64,000 nt of DNA from Arsukibacterium ikkense (lineage in GTDB: Bacteria > Pseudomonadota > Gammaproteobacteria > Enterobacterales > Alteromonadaceae): contig NZ_LAHO01000018.1 of the NCBI RefSeq assembly GCF_000987775.1, positions 29,364 to 93,363 on the forward strand, read 5' to 3'. The first letter of the stretch is position 1, and every line of letters starts with the position of its first letter. Below are positions 37,418 through 47,349 of the stretch, in pieces. The translations under genes were made by a program, and so were the position numbers. Under the pieces are notes generated by a model, which was not told where the DNA came from, searched no databases, and saw only the letters and a program-made list of their open reading frames with translations.

Positions 37418-38228
37418 CAGCTGACGCCTGATTGGCTTTTTTGGCCAGTTTCTGTAGTACCCGCGCTACTGCCGCCAGACCAAAGCTGGCGGTAACCACC
37501 GTGGTTGCACCAAAGCCACCACTGCAATCCAGCCGCATACTGCTGGACTGGCCATCCGCCGTCAGCTGCGGTGTTTTTTGCTGACAGACACTGCCATCAG
37601 GTTGTGGATAAACCAGTTGTTCGGTTGAAAACACACAATCTATACCAAAACGGCGCTTCAGGTTACGGCTGTAATTATAATCACGGCGCAGGGTATTGCG
37701 TACCTTGGCTAACAACGGGTCGTTAATAGTCTGGGTTAAATCGGCTATCTGAATTTGCGTAGGATCGGTCTGGCCACCAGCACCACCAGTACTGATAACG
37801 TTGATTTTATTACGTTTACAATGCGCCAACAGTGCCACTTTTGCTTTGATGGAATCGATAGCATCGACCACATAATCCATTTCTGGCGTGATCAGCTGAC
37901 GCAGGTTATCACTACTGATAAAATCGTCTATCTGATGGACAATACAAGCAGGGTTAATCGCTTTAATCCGCTCAGCCATAACGGCCACTTTATCCTGACC
38001 AATAGTGTTAGTCAGGGCATGCAATTGCCGGTTAATATTGCTGATACAAACATCATCCAGATCAATCAGGGTAATTTTGCCAATACCAGAGCGGGCCAGT
38101 GCTTCCGCAGCCCAGCTGCCTACACCGCCAATCCCAATGACACAGACATGGGCACTGGCGAAAATATCAAGCGCGGCCACGCCATACAACCGGGCTATGC
38201 CGGCAAAACGTAAGTGATAATCGGACAT
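37398..38228 (-). CDS. tcdA: tRNA threonylcarbamoyladenosine dehydratase TcdA (CsdL)
   Basis: 276 aa, E1/ThiF-like. ATP-binding GIGGVGSWAAEALARSG at about 33-49, metal/adenylation features DLDDVCISNINRQ, and VDAIDSIKAKVALL; the cysteine in DCVFSTEQ is the conserved late one. Makes the cyclic form of t6A37 on ANN-decoding tRNAs. Gene order csdA-csdE / tcdA is as in E. coli, though here convergent. Starts 2 nt after the stop of the pseudouridine synthase gene, so it is the last gene of the envelope operon. Confidence 0.96.
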   Translation of the reverse strand: MSDYHLRFAGIARLYGVAALDIFASAHVCVIGIGGVGSWAAEALARSGIGKITLIDLDDVCISNINRQLHALTNTIGQDKVAVMAERIKAINPACIVHQIDDFISSDNLRQLITPEMDYVVDAIDSIKAKVALLAHCKRNKINVISTGGAGGQTDPTQIQIADLTQTINDPLLAKVRNTLRRDYNYSRNLKRRFGIDCVFSTEQLVYPQPDGSVCQQKTPQLTADGQSSSMRLDCSGGFGATTVVTASFGLAAVARVLQKLAKKANQASAVNDNTP

Positions 38229-38230
38229 CG

Positions 38231-38935
38231 TTATATATTGACCTGCTTAGGTAAAGTGTAGTTTGGCCAGTTAAGCTGCCAGGGCTGGCTCCAGGCAGAT
38301 AACCCTTCGCTTTGGACCAATTGTTGAAATAAAGTGCCTGCTGTTGGCGCCTGAACATAGTGATATTCTGTCTGATACAAACAAAAACGCAATGCATAAG
38401 CATGCAGATACACCCTGTCTGCCTCCCCTCCCAGATACAGGGCATCACCGGCAATAGCGGCACCAATACTTTTTAAAGCCACCCGGATTTGATGGGTTTT
38501 ACCACTAAAAGGTTTAATCAGAAAGGCCCGTGCCGGCAAGTCAGCAAAACCCTGACTAATAAAATAGCTTACCGCTGGGTTTTGCTGCGTTTTTAACAGC
38601 TTCCAGGCACCGCGACGTGCCGGGGCCATATCACCTTTAACCCAACCCTGCTTTTTGGCCGGTTTATGCATACTCAACGCCAGATAGTATTTTTCAACCT
38701 GATGACGGCTAAATTGTTGCGTAAGTTCAGCAGCCACTGCGCTGCTGCGCGCCAGCACAATTAAGCCGGAGGTCACCTTATCCAGCCGGTGTACCGGGAA
38801 CAGCTTATAGCCCAGCGTCTGCTCAGCTTGTACCACTAAACCGGCACCTTGTTCAGAATGAAAGCTGACCCCGGCGGCCTTATTCAGCACTACAAACTCA
38901 GGCGTTTGTGCAATCAGCTCAAAGGCTGCGCTCAC
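38231..38935 (-). CDS. RluA-family RNA pseudouridine synthase
   Basis: 234 aa, no S4 domain. Catalytic motif [14 protein letters not shown] with the active aspartate near residue 52, then KYYLAL and the late [22 protein letters not shown], diagnostic of the RluA family. The short form resembles the TIGR01621-type uncharacterised synthases of marine gammaproteobacteria; whether it acts on rRNA or tRNA cannot be told. Overlaps kdsB by 4 nt (ATGA). Confidence 0.92.
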   Translation of the reverse strand: MSAAFELIAQTPEFVVLNKAAGVSFHSEQGAGLVVQAEQTLGYKLFPVHRLDKVTSGLIVLARSSAVAAELTQQFSRHQVEKYYLALSMHKPAKKQGWVKGDMAPARRGAWKLLKTQQNPAVSYFISQGFADLPARAFLIKPFSGKTHQIRVALKSIGAAIAGDALYLGGEADRVYLHAYALRFCLYQTEYHYVQAPTAGTLFQQLVQSEGLSAWSQPWQLNWPNYTLPKQVNI

Positions 38936-39687
38936 TGGCGCAAACTCAGTGCATACTGGCGCGCCTGTTCCAGATCAGCAGGCGTATCTACCCCAACCGC
39001 CGGCGTCTCCAGCGCCGTATCGACATGGATTGCCTCGCCATACCATAGTACCCGCAGCTGCTCCAGGCTTTCAATTTGTTCTAATGCCGATGCCGGCCAA
39101 TCCACATAACGCTGGATAAAGCTGGCGCGGTAGGCATAAATGCCGATATGCCGCCGATAATGGCTGGCTAAATCGTCGGTAACAATGCCATCTCTGTCAT
39201 AGGGGATCACACTGCGGCTAAAATACAGCGCATAACCGTGCTTATCGCTGACTACTTTTACAATATTCGGGTTGCGAATTTCTGCGCCATGGCGCAGCGG
39301 CACCGCTAACGTAGCCATCTGGGCTTTGTGCTGGCCAGCCAGGTTTTCTGCTACCTGACGAATAAGCAGCGGTGGAATAAAAGGCTCATCTCCCTGCACA
39401 TTCACCACGACCGTATCCGCTGGCAACTGCAACTTACTCACCACTTCGGCTAACCGCTCCGTGCCCGAATTATGGTCGGCGCGGGTCATGCACACTTCAC
39501 CGCCAAACTGATCAACCACCGCCGCCACCCGACGGTCATCTGTCGCCACCACCACCCGGTTAGCCCCGCTTTGCAGCGCTTGCTGATATACCCGTTCAAT
39601 CATGGTTTTACCGGCAATATCGGCTAAAGGCTTACCTGGCAGGCGGCTACTGGCGTAACGCGCCGGGATCACCACTACGAACGCCAT
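38932..39687 (-). CDS. kdsB: CMP-Kdo synthetase (3-deoxy-manno-octulosonate cytidylyltransferase)
   Basis: 251 aa. Nucleotidyltransferase with [19 protein letters not shown] at the N terminus, [12 protein letters not shown] for the metal/CTP site, and HIGIYAYR. Activates Kdo for lipid A core assembly in the cytoplasm. Its start overlaps the YcaR-like gene by 13 nt. Co-located with lpxK and msbA as in E. coli. Confidence 0.97.
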   Translation of the reverse strand: MAFVVVIPARYASSRLPGKPLADIAGKTMIERVYQQALQSGANRVVVATDDRRVAAVVDQFGGEVCMTRADHNSGTERLAEVVSKLQLPADTVVVNVQGDEPFIPPLLIRQVAENLAGQHKAQMATLAVPLRHGAEIRNPNIVKVVSDKHGYALYFSRSVIPYDRDGIVTDDLASHYRRHIGIYAYRASFIQRYVDWPASALEQIESLEQLRVLWYGEAIHVDTALETPAVGVDTPADLEQARQYALSLRQ

Positions 39688-39872
39688 TTTTTAACCTCAT
39701 CTGAGCTTAATTGCGCGGCTTCATCGGCAATTAACACCGGAATATTATTGCGTACCGGGTAGGCTAAGGCATCAGCCAAACAGATTAAACGCTGGCCGGC
39801 CTGGTCATATTTTAATTTACCCTTACAGATCGGGCAGGCAAGAATTTCGGTCAAGGCAACATTAATAGCCAT
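39675..39872 (-). CDS. ycaR: Trm112-like / UPF0434 protein (YcaR type)
   Basis: 65 aa with a CPICKGKL half-knuckle near residue 14 and [12 protein letters not shown], the family signature; only one Cys pair plus one later cysteine are present, so a full zinc finger is not certain. In E. coli ycaR lies between lpxK and kdsB exactly as here. Begins 2 nt after the lpxK stop. Role unknown. Confidence 0.92.
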   Translation of the reverse strand: MAINVALTEILACPICKGKLKYDQAGQRLICLADALAYPVRNNIPVLIADEAAQLSSDEVKKWRS

Positions 39873-39874
39873 AT

Positions 39875-40840
39875 TTACTCCAGTAAGCTTTTAATTTTAT
39901 TCATTATTTCAGCTGCATGTTCCGTACTGAAGTCAGCATCAACCGGCAAGTAATACCAGTTTTCACGAGCAAAGGTCCGGCATTTTACTGCATCTTTTTC
40001 GGTCATCAGCACCGTTGTATTGATCCCGGCAAAATCAGCTGCACAAAACTGGTGATGATCGGCAAAAAAACGCTGCGCTGTTACATTAAAACCGGCTTGT
40101 ATCGCCGTTAACCTGAAGCGATCCGGATTGCCAATACCTGCCACCAGGGTAACATCAGCAGGCGACAATACCGTATCGCCAACTAAGCTTCTAGCCACAC
40201 TGCTACGAAGCTGCATCTGGCAATTGGCCTCAACTACCTCGCCCGAATTGACTATAACCAGCTCAACCTTCTTTAAACGAGCACGTGGCTCCCGCAGCGG
40301 CCCTGCCGGTAACAACAAACCATTACCAAAACCACGCCGGCCATCGACCAACACAATTTCTAAATCGCGCGCCAGGCGATAATGCTGCAGGCCATCATCA
40401 CAGATTATAATATCGACCTTATGCGTCGCCAGCAGTGCCCTGCCAGCCGCAACCCGATCCGGGCACACCACCACCGGGCAGTTGCTGCGGCGTGCCAATA
40501 GTAAAGGTTCATCTCCGACATCTTGCGCCAGGCTCTCAGCGCTGACCAGCAGCGGCCGGTTAATTCTGGCACCATAGCCGCGGCTGATAATGCCGGGTTT
40601 AACACCACTGGCCAGCAACTGCTGGCATAACCAGAGGGTAAAGGGGGTTTTACCAGTACCACCCACACTGATATTACCAACAATCACTACCGGCACCGGT
40701 AACCTGAAACGACGAAATAAACCCAGCCGGTATAAACGCCGCCGCGCCCAGGTAATCAGCCAGTACAGCGCGGCCAATGGCAATAACAGCAGGCTTAACC
40801 AATGGCCTTTATGGTACCAGCTTTGTTCCAGTAGATTCAT
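39875..40840 (-). CDS. lpxK: Tetraacyldisaccharide 4'-kinase
   Basis: 321 aa. N-terminal membrane helix (about 14-30), P-loop VGGTGKTPF near residue 56, and DDGLQHYRLARDLEIVLVDG carrying the catalytic Asp region. Phosphorylates the lipid A precursor at the inner face of the inner membrane. Overlaps the msbA stop by 4 nt. Confidence 0.97.
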   Translation of the reverse strand: MNLLEQSWYHKGHWLSLLLLPLAALYWLITWARRRLYRLGLFRRFRLPVPVVIVGNISVGGTGKTPFTLWLCQQLLASGVKPGIISRGYGARINRPLLVSAESLAQDVGDEPLLLARRSNCPVVVCPDRVAAGRALLATHKVDIIICDDGLQHYRLARDLEIVLVDGRRGFGNGLLLPAGPLREPRARLKKVELVIVNSGEVVEANCQMQLRSSVARSLVGDTVLSPADVTLVAGIGNPDRFRLTAIQAGFNVTAQRFFADHHQFCAADFAGINTTVLMTEKDAVKCRTFARENWYYLPVDADFSTEHAAEIMNKIKSLLE

Positions 40841-42588
40841 TGCTCAGTGCCGAACTGCAGCTTATACAATTGAGCATAGGTACCATTTGCAGCAAGTAAT
40901 TCAGTGTGGGTACCCTGTTCAATAATCCGGCCTTGTTCCATCACGATAATTTTATCTGCTTTTTCTATGGTGGACAGGCGATGAGCAATCACAATATTGG
41001 TGCGACCTTTTAGCAGTTCATCCAGCGCCGCCTGAATTTTTCGTTCTGACTCGGTATCCAGAGCTGAAGTGGCTTCATCCAGCACCAGAATCGGCGCCTG
41101 GCGCAGTAAGGCCCGGGCTATGGCTATACGTTGGCGCTGCCCCCCGGACAAACTGACACCATTTTCGCCAATCACCGTATTCAGACCGTCAGGTAACTGG
41201 TTGGCAAATTCCAGCACATGGGCCTTTTCGGCTACATCAAGCAACCGCTCGGCACTGACCGGTGCTGTCAAACCATAACTGATATTATTGGCAATCGTAT
41301 CGTTAAACAGGGTGACATGTTGCGATACAATAGCCATTTGATTGCGTAACGAGCTTAAACTGCATTGGCGGATATTCTGGCCATCAATCGTAATATCGCC
41401 GCTGCTCAGTTCATAAAAGCGTGGTAGCAAGCTGGAAATGGTAGTTTTGCCGCTACCCGAGCGGCCAACCAGCGCAATGGTCTGGCCGGCTTTGGCTGTA
41501 AAGCTGATATCATACAACACCTGTTTATCATGCCCAGGATAAGAGAAATTTACCTGCTTAAAGCTGATATCACCTTTTGTATCGGTTAACTGTACGGTGC
41601 CGGTGTCCTGTTCCACCGGCTCGTCCAGGATGGCAAACACGCTTTTGGCCGCAGCCAGGCCACGCTGAAACTCACTGTTTACTGTGGTTAACTGCTTTAA
41701 CGGCCGCAACATCATCATCATCGAGGCAACAATAGTGGTAAAAGTACCGGCTGACAGGCTCTCCAGCATTTCCGGAAAGCTGGCCATATAAACCACAAAC
41801 GCCAGCGCAAACGAAGCAATCACCTGTATAGTTGAAACACTTATTGCCCGGGTCGCTTCCAACTTAACATCTTGCTGGCGGGTTAAATTATTAATCAGGT
41901 GAAACCGCTCTTTCTCAACTTGCTGGCCGCCAAAAGATAAAATAACTTTATGGCCATTGAGCATTTGCTCCGAGCAGGTGGTGACATTGCCCATTGCATT
42001 TTGAATATTACGGCTTAACAGCCGGAAACGTTTCGATACAAAGCTAACCACTACTGCAATCACCGGCGCTATCAGCAGGAAGATGGCCGACAACTGCCAG
42101 CTCATCAGAAACATCATAACCAGTAAGCCGCTGACAAAAACCCCTTCCCGTAGTAATACCGATAGCGAACGCGAGGTAGTTTGTTTAATTTGCTCGGTGT
42201 TATAAGTGACTTTAGAGATTAACTCGCCGGTTGAGTGCTTGTCATGAAAACTGACTGGCAGGCGCATATAATGCTCAAACAGCTGCTGGCGCAACGTTTG
42301 CACGACATGAGTCCCTACCCAGTTCAGGCAATAACTGGCAATAAAATTAAACACTCCGCGCATGATAAAAATCAGCACAATAAACACCGGCGCATAGCGC
42401 AGGTAATCAGCATTTTTATCATTAATACCCACATCGATAAAGGATGGCAGTTTTGAGATGAAATACACATCAATCAGGGCATAACCCAGCATGCCTATTG
42501 CTGCGGCCAGAAAGCCAAATTTGTAAGGGATAACATAACGCAATAAGCGCTTTGCGGTATTCGCTGACTTTGCTTCAGACACTGACAA
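40837..42588 (-). CDS. msbA: Lipid A export ATP-binding/permease MsbA
   Basis: 583 aa, close to the E. coli 582. Six membrane helices in the first ~310 residues, then an ABC ATPase: Walker A GRSGSGKTT, signature LSGGQRQRIAIARALL, Walker B ILVLDEATSALD, switch IAHRLSTIEKADKI. Flips lipid A-core across the inner membrane. It lies between comEC (32 nt away) and lpxK. Confidence 0.98.
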   Translation of the reverse strand: MSVSEAKSANTAKRLLRYVIPYKFGFLAAAIGMLGYALIDVYFISKLPSFIDVGINDKNADYLRYAPVFIVLIFIMRGVFNFIASYCLNWVGTHVVQTLRQQLFEHYMRLPVSFHDKHSTGELISKVTYNTEQIKQTTSRSLSVLLREGVFVSGLLVMMFLMSWQLSAIFLLIAPVIAVVVSFVSKRFRLLSRNIQNAMGNVTTCSEQMLNGHKVILSFGGQQVEKERFHLINNLTRQQDVKLEATRAISVSTIQVIASFALAFVVYMASFPEMLESLSAGTFTTIVASMMMMLRPLKQLTTVNSEFQRGLAAAKSVFAILDEPVEQDTGTVQLTDTKGDISFKQVNFSYPGHDKQVLYDISFTAKAGQTIALVGRSGSGKTTISSLLPRFYELSSGDITIDGQNIRQCSLSSLRNQMAIVSQHVTLFNDTIANNISYGLTAPVSAERLLDVAEKAHVLEFANQLPDGLNTVIGENGVSLSGGQRQRIAIARALLRQAPILVLDEATSALDTESERKIQAALDELLKGRTNIVIAHRLSTIEKADKIIVMEQGRIIEQGTHTELLAANGTYAQLYKLQFGTEQ

Positions 42589-42620
42589 TGGATATTCCTG
42601 CCATTCAAATTTCGCTTATT

Positions 42621-44864
42621 CTAACGCGTTGTTGTTAAGGTTTCAGCTATTGCTGGTGGCTTTTCTAACCAAAGCGGCAATATTTGGTCACGCCAGCTGC
42701 TTATCTGCAGCTCATGGTCGTCAAAACCAAGGGTGATAGCACCATAATCAGCCGTATTAAGCAGCGGCACCGCAAGCAGCGCCAGGCGCTGTTGCACAGC
42801 CTGGGCCGGATGGCCGTAGCCATTCATAAAGGCGGCCGAATTTAAGGCCAGTACCGGGCGCACCTGTTGTAACAACGCCAGGCTATTTACCGCAGCGCTG
42901 CCGTTATTGGCCAGCAGCATAATATCGGCTGCCAGCTCGATATCGCCCGCCAGAAGCTCCCGCTCGATGGCCGGGGTTATAATACCGGGGAGTAATACGC
43001 GCCAGCGGCCCAGGGTAAAACGCAAAATGCAATGATCCGGCTTGTTGTTCAGTACCCGGTTGTCACTCAGTAATACTTCAATCCTGACATCATAATAAGC
43101 CGCCGGTAAATTCTGGCATGAGGCCGCGCCGGCTTGTTCACTGAACGCCTGCAGGTTTTGCGCAGCAACCGGGTAATCGGTCAGCAGAGTCCAGTGCCGG
43201 TTGCGGTCTGGCCGCTGCTGGCGAAACAACAGATAATCCAGCTGCGAAATGCCTAAGCGGCGCAATACCGGGCTCAGCACGGTATCGTTCAGGTCTTGCT
43301 GGGCCAGCGCAGGCGCCGCATCCAACAGCAGCGCACGTTTCCCCTGCTGCAACAGCACTAACTGGCGCTGACCACTATCGAGCACATGCAATTGCCAGCG
43401 CGGTGGCTGCAACGCGCTGCCACTGAGCAGCACTAAGCTAAGAGGTAACAGCAGCATCGCGTTACGCTGTACCAGCAAAGCAATAGTAACCAGCAGCGCC
43501 AACAACGCCATCAGCAGCGCTGATGCCTGACCTAGCGGCCACCACAGCGGTAAATCAGCACTGTAGATCAGCCAATATAGCAGCGGGCGAAAGGCGACAT
43601 CAGTTAACTGCCACAGCCAGCTGGCATCAAGCCCCGACAACGTTAACAACAAACTGACTAACAGCAGCGGAATGGCAACCAGGCTGCACCAGGGCACAAA
43701 CAGCAGGTTCGATAACAGCATCAGCGGGCTGAAGCCGCCAAACAACATGCTACCTAGCAGGGTCATCAGCAAACTCAGTACCAGATGAAATACGAAAAAA
43801 TACTTAATACGAGCCTGCCAGTGCAGCCCTGACAGCGGAAAACGCCACAACACGAAAAAAATAATAGCCACCGCCAGCACCGATAACCAAAAGCTGGTAC
43901 TGAGCACCCAGAACGGCTGCAGCAGCAACAGCATCGCTACCAACAGCAGCCAGAACCGGTTTGGCGACAACCTTGTTAGCTGGCTGCGACACACTACCAG
44001 CATGGTCAGCGCGATGCTCGCCCGCAGGGTTGGAATGGCAAAATCAGCCAGCCAGGCATATAACAACGCTGCCGTCAGTGCCGCCAGCAAGGCCAGCAGC
44101 TGCTGGCGCCGGATGGCGATTAAACCTTTGCTGCAACCGCTTAACCATAATACCCAGCCAAAAACCAGGCCAACATGCAAACCAGAAATAGCCAGTAAAT
44201 GCCCTAAGCCGGCATGCTGGGCGCCCCGCCATAACTGACGGGAAAACGCCCGCTCACCAACCGCCAGCGCTTTTAACAGTGGCGCGCTGGCATAAGGCGC
44301 AATAGCACTGTCAAGCCTCGCTACCAGCTGCTGGCGCCACAATTGTTGCTGAGCCAGCAAGATGTGCGGCCCCCGTGTCACGTGCCCCTCAGCAACCAGC
44401 CCCGAGACCAGAGCCTGCGCCGTCGCGTTAACACTCCCCGGATTAGCATAACCGTGTATCGGTTTCAGACGGGCTTGCAACCGCCAATGCTGGCCTGCAG
44501 CCAAAGCGGGCGGTTGCTGCCAACGTAGCTTTACTTTATAGCCGCGGGCTGGCCCGCTCTGCACTGTTGCGTTAAGCTGGGTATATTCAGGATACGTTAT
44601 AGGGGGTGAGGTAATCACTACCTGCATCAGGGTGGTGCCGGGCGCAAGTAATGCCGCTGCGGCCAGTTGTCGCTGCTGATACTGCCAGCTCAGGCTGGCC
44701 ATAAAACAGATGGCGCCCACCCCAACACTAAATAACATGGCATGGCGCCGGGCAAGCAGCAGCAAAATCAGCATAGCTAAAAAAATACTGAAAAAAGGTG
44801 GCACTATTGGCAAAAATAATGACAATAGGCTTGCTGTAATAACCCCAAGGCAGAATCCTAGCAT
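42621..44864 (-). CDS. comEC: ComEC/Rec2 DNA-uptake channel with degenerate metallo-beta-lactamase domain
   Basis: 747 aa. N-terminal DUF4131 domain (about 1-170), competence channel domain with many helices (about 190-470, LAISGLHVGLVFG being diagnostic), and a C-terminal metallo-beta-lactamase-like domain (about 490-747). That last domain is recognisable (HVLDSGQ, LSPVLRRLGISQLDYLL, GYGHPAQAV) but the metal-binding HxHxDH block is replaced by RQQRPDRNRH (residues about 548-557) and the HHGS block by NNGS (653-656). It is therefore unlikely to be a nuclease. The channel still looks intact. ComEC carries single-stranded DNA across the inner membrane. First gene of the lipid A operon; ribosome site AAAGAGG is unusually close to the ATG. 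Confidence 0.94.
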   Translation of the reverse strand: MLGFCLGVITASLLSLFLPIVPPFFSIFLAMLILLLLARRHAMLFSVGVGAICFMASLSWQYQQRQLAAAALLAPGTTLMQVVITSPPITYPEYTQLNATVQSGPARGYKVKLRWQQPPALAAGQHWRLQARLKPIHGYANPGSVNATAQALVSGLVAEGHVTRGPHILLAQQQLWRQQLVARLDSAIAPYASAPLLKALAVGERAFSRQLWRGAQHAGLGHLLAISGLHVGLVFGWVLWLSGCSKGLIAIRRQQLLALLAALTAALLYAWLADFAIPTLRASIALTMLVVCRSQLTRLSPNRFWLLLVAMLLLLQPFWVLSTSFWLSVLAVAIIFFVLWRFPLSGLHWQARIKYFFVFHLVLSLLMTLLGSMLFGGFSPLMLLSNLLFVPWCSLVAIPLLLVSLLLTLSGLDASWLWQLTDVAFRPLLYWLIYSADLPLWWPLGQASALLMALLALLVTIALLVQRNAMLLLPLSLVLLSGSALQPPRWQLHVLDSGQRQLVLLQQGKRALLLDAAPALAQQDLNDTVLSPVLRRLGISQLDYLLFRQQRPDRNRHWTLLTDYPVAAQNLQAFSEQAGAASCQNLPAAYYDVRIEVLLSDNRVLNNKPDHCILRFTLGRWRVLLPGIITPAIERELLAGDIELAADIMLLANNGSAAVNSLALLQQVRPVLALNSAAFMNGYGHPAQAVQQRLALLAVPLLNTADYGAITLGFDDHELQISSWRDQILPLWLEKPPAIAETLTTTR

Positions 44865-44887
44865 GGCCTCTTTCTATACAGGTTGAA

Positions 44888-45409
44888 ATGCCCAAAAAAC
44901 TATTTAAGAAATATCTACCATCAGCTGAAAAAATCAAGCAACAAAAACTTATAAACTTGTTTGGCAGTTTATTACATGATGGTAACTTATGGCATTTAAA
45001 CCGACGCTCTGCGCGCGGGGCTTTTGCTGTGGGCTTATTCTGGGCCTGGATCCCGATGCCTTTTCAAATGGTGGCATCGGCGGCTGTGGCGATCCCTCTG
45101 CGGGTAAATTTACCCCTGGCTGTGGCATTGGTATGGATTTCCAACCCGATAACCATGCCGATTATGTTCTATCTCAGTTATCTGGTCGGTACTGTAGTGC
45201 TGGCCACGCCGCTGGAACCTTTCGCTTTTGAAGCCAGCCTGGAATGGTTACGCCACAGTCTGCACAGTATCGGTAAGCCCTTTTTACTGGGCTCATTGCT
45301 GATGGCTATTACCGCCAGTATCAGTGGCTATTTTATTATTGACTGGCTCTGGCGCCTGTCGGTAAAAAAAGCTCAGCTGGCCAAGTTATTACGTAAAAAG
45401 AAGCCCTGA
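44888..45409 (+). CDS. DUF2062 membrane protein
   Basis: 173 aa with three or four membrane helices and the family features LFWAWIPMPFQM and WISNPITMPIMFYLSYLVGT. Very basic N terminus (KKLFKKYLPSAEKIKQQKL). DUF2062 proteins are inner-membrane proteins of unknown role found near msbA/comEC in many gammaproteobacteria. Only 23 nt separate its ATG from that of divergent comEC. Confidence 0.9.
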   Translation: MPKKLFKKYLPSAEKIKQQKLINLFGSLLHDGNLWHLNRRSARGAFAVGLFWAWIPMPFQMVASAAVAIPLRVNLPLAVALVWISNPITMPIMFYLSYLVGTVVLATPLEPFAFEASLEWLRHSLHSIGKPFLLGSLLMAITASISGYFIIDWLWRLSVKKAQLAKLLRKKKP

Positions 45410-45434
45410 GCGAACGCCAGAGCCGACACTAAAA

Positions 45435-46673
45435 CTAATGTTGCCCTAATATCGCAGCAGGCTCTACTTTGCTGGCCCGCCACGCGGGGTACAGGGTAGC
45501 CAGCAAACTTAGCAATAAAGCAATGCTGAATGTCAGCAACACATCCGGCCAATGCAACACTGAAGGAATAAAATCAATAAAGTAAATACTGGGGTCCAGC
45601 AGTGAACTGCCCAGCAAACGGGTTAACCCGGCAAACAACTGTTCAATACTCGTCGCCAGCAACACCCCTAAGCCAACGCCAATAGTGGCGCCGATCAAAC
45701 CATTAAGCCAGCCAAGCAACACAAAGGTTTTTACCAGTTCGCGCGGCGCCATACCCATGGTCAGTAAAATGGCAATATCGGCTTCTTTCTCCCGCACCGC
45801 CATCACCAGCGTTGCCACTATATTAAAACAGGCCACGGCGATAACCAGCGTCAATACCAGATATAAAATCGCCCTGACCATCTGAATATCGTTATGTACA
45901 TGGCCCTGGCTGCGATACCAATCAAGCAGATAAACGTAGTCTTCCGATTGGCGACCCAGCTCGCGCGCCAGCTGAGGTGCGGCAAAAATATCGTCAATCC
46001 GGAATGCCAGACCGTGTACTTCCCCTTCCGGCAGTCCCAACCAGTTGGCAAGCGAGGATAATTCAACCCACACCTGACTGTAATCAAGCTGGCCGCCCAA
46101 TGACACCACCGCACTGACCGTTAAATTAAGGGTTCGATGACTGGCCAGGCTGCCATCAGCGGCAAAGCGTGGCAGCATCAGCTGTAAATTCTGCCCTACC
46201 GCAACATTCAGCGCTTCAGCAATACCCTGGCCCAGCACAATCTGATTATTTTCCAGGGTAGCCATAGTGCCGGCGCTGACATACTGGCTAACATCACTGA
46301 TCTGCTGCTCATACTGCAGATCAATGCCGCGTACCTGCGCTGCTTTTACTGCGCCACTGTGGCGCAGCATGCCATTGGCTTTAATAAAAGGCGCCCCGGC
46401 ACTTACGCCATTAACCAGGCTCAGCGCAGCCACTTTTTGTGGCCAGTCGGCCAGGGTGTACTCGACGGCTTCCAGTTCAATATGCGGGATCACGGCCAAC
46501 AGCCGGTCTTTTAACGCTTGTTCAAAGCCATTCATCACCGATAATGCCAGAATTAAAATGGCGACCCCCAGGGCAATACCCGAGGTAGATGACGCCGAGA
46601 TAAAGCGGATAAAACCGCTGGTATGGCGGGTTGAACGGTAGCGTTTTGCCAGTTGCCAGGCCAGACTAGCCAT
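45435..46673 (-). CDS. lolE: Lipoprotein-releasing ABC transporter permease LolE
   Basis: 412 aa. Four membrane helices (one near the N terminus, three in the last third) with a large periplasmic loop between, and the family block [25 protein letters not shown] followed by IPHIEL (shown in part). The C-terminal [20 protein letters not shown] is typical of FtsX-like permeases. Third gene of lolCDE, overlapping lolD by 8 nt. Assignment as LolE rather than LolC is from gene order and the [18 protein letters not shown] start. Confidence 0.94.
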   Translation of the reverse strand: MASLAWQLAKRYRSTRHTSGFIRFISASSTSGIALGVAILILALSVMNGFEQALKDRLLAVIPHIELEAVEYTLADWPQKVAALSLVNGVSAGAPFIKANGMLRHSGAVKAAQVRGIDLQYEQQISDVSQYVSAGTMATLENNQIVLGQGIAEALNVAVGQNLQLMLPRFAADGSLASHRTLNLTVSAVVSLGGQLDYSQVWVELSSLANWLGLPEGEVHGLAFRIDDIFAAPQLARELGRQSEDYVYLLDWYRSQGHVHNDIQMVRAILYLVLTLVIAVACFNIVATLVMAVREKEADIAILLTMGMAPRELVKTFVLLGWLNGLIGATIGVGLGVLLATSIEQLFAGLTRLLGSSLLDPSIYFIDFIPSVLHWPDVLLTFSIALLLSLLATLYPAWRASKVEPAAILGQH

Positions 46674-47349
46674 GCATCACCTCAAGCTGGCCGTCTTTCA
46701 TCAGGTACTGCGTATCAAGCCGGCCGGCCAGCTCGGTATCATGAGTTACCACCACAAAGCTGGTGGCAAGACTGGCGTTAAGTTCACGCAACAGCTGATA
46801 AATTGATTCAGCGGTGTGCTCGTCTAAATTGCCGGTGGGTTCATCTGCCAGTACCAGTGCCGGCTCGGTCACCAGGGCTCTGGCAATGGCCACCCGTTGT
46901 CGCTCACCACCGCTGAGCTCGGCCGGTTTATGGCTGGCACGGTGGCTTAAGCCAACCCGGGCTATCATAGCCTGAGCCCGGGCCAGGGCCTGAGCCTTGT
47001 TATCGCCACGGATAAACAGTGGCATAGCAACATTTTCCAGCGCGCTGAAATCCATTAATAAATGATGAAACTGATAAATAAAGCCCAGCTGCTGATTACG
47101 CAAGCGGGCTTTTCTGGCCGAACTTAACCCCGCCAGCGGCTGCCCCGCAATGTGCACAGTGCCACTGTCGGCCAGATCCAACGCCCCCAGAATGTGTAAC
47201 AAGGTACTCTTGCCTGAGCCTGAACTGCCCACTATGCCAACCATTTCACCGGCCGCCACGCTGAGGCTGACGTTGTGCAGAACCTCAGTTACCGCACTGC
47301 CGTCCCGGTAGCTTTTACAAATCTGACTGGCTACTAATACTTTATTCAT
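46666..47349 (-). CDS. lolD: Lipoprotein-releasing ABC transporter ATPase LolD
   Basis: 227 aa. Walker [16 protein letters not shown], the Q-loop region [16 protein letters not shown] (the FHHLL block is typical of LolD), signature [15 protein letters not shown] and Walker [14 protein letters not shown]. Energises transfer of lipoproteins to LolA. Overlaps both neighbours by 8 nt. Confidence 0.97.
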   Translation of the reverse strand: MNKVLVASQICKSYRDGSAVTEVLHNVSLSVAAGEMVGIVGSSGSGKSTLLHILGALDLADSGTVHIAGQPLAGLSSARKARLRNQQLGFIYQFHHLLMDFSALENVAMPLFIRGDNKAQALARAQAMIARVGLSHRASHKPAELSGGERQRVAIARALVTEPALVLADEPTGNLDEHTAESIYQLLRELNASLATSFVVVTHDTELAGRLDTQYLMKDGQLEVMHG

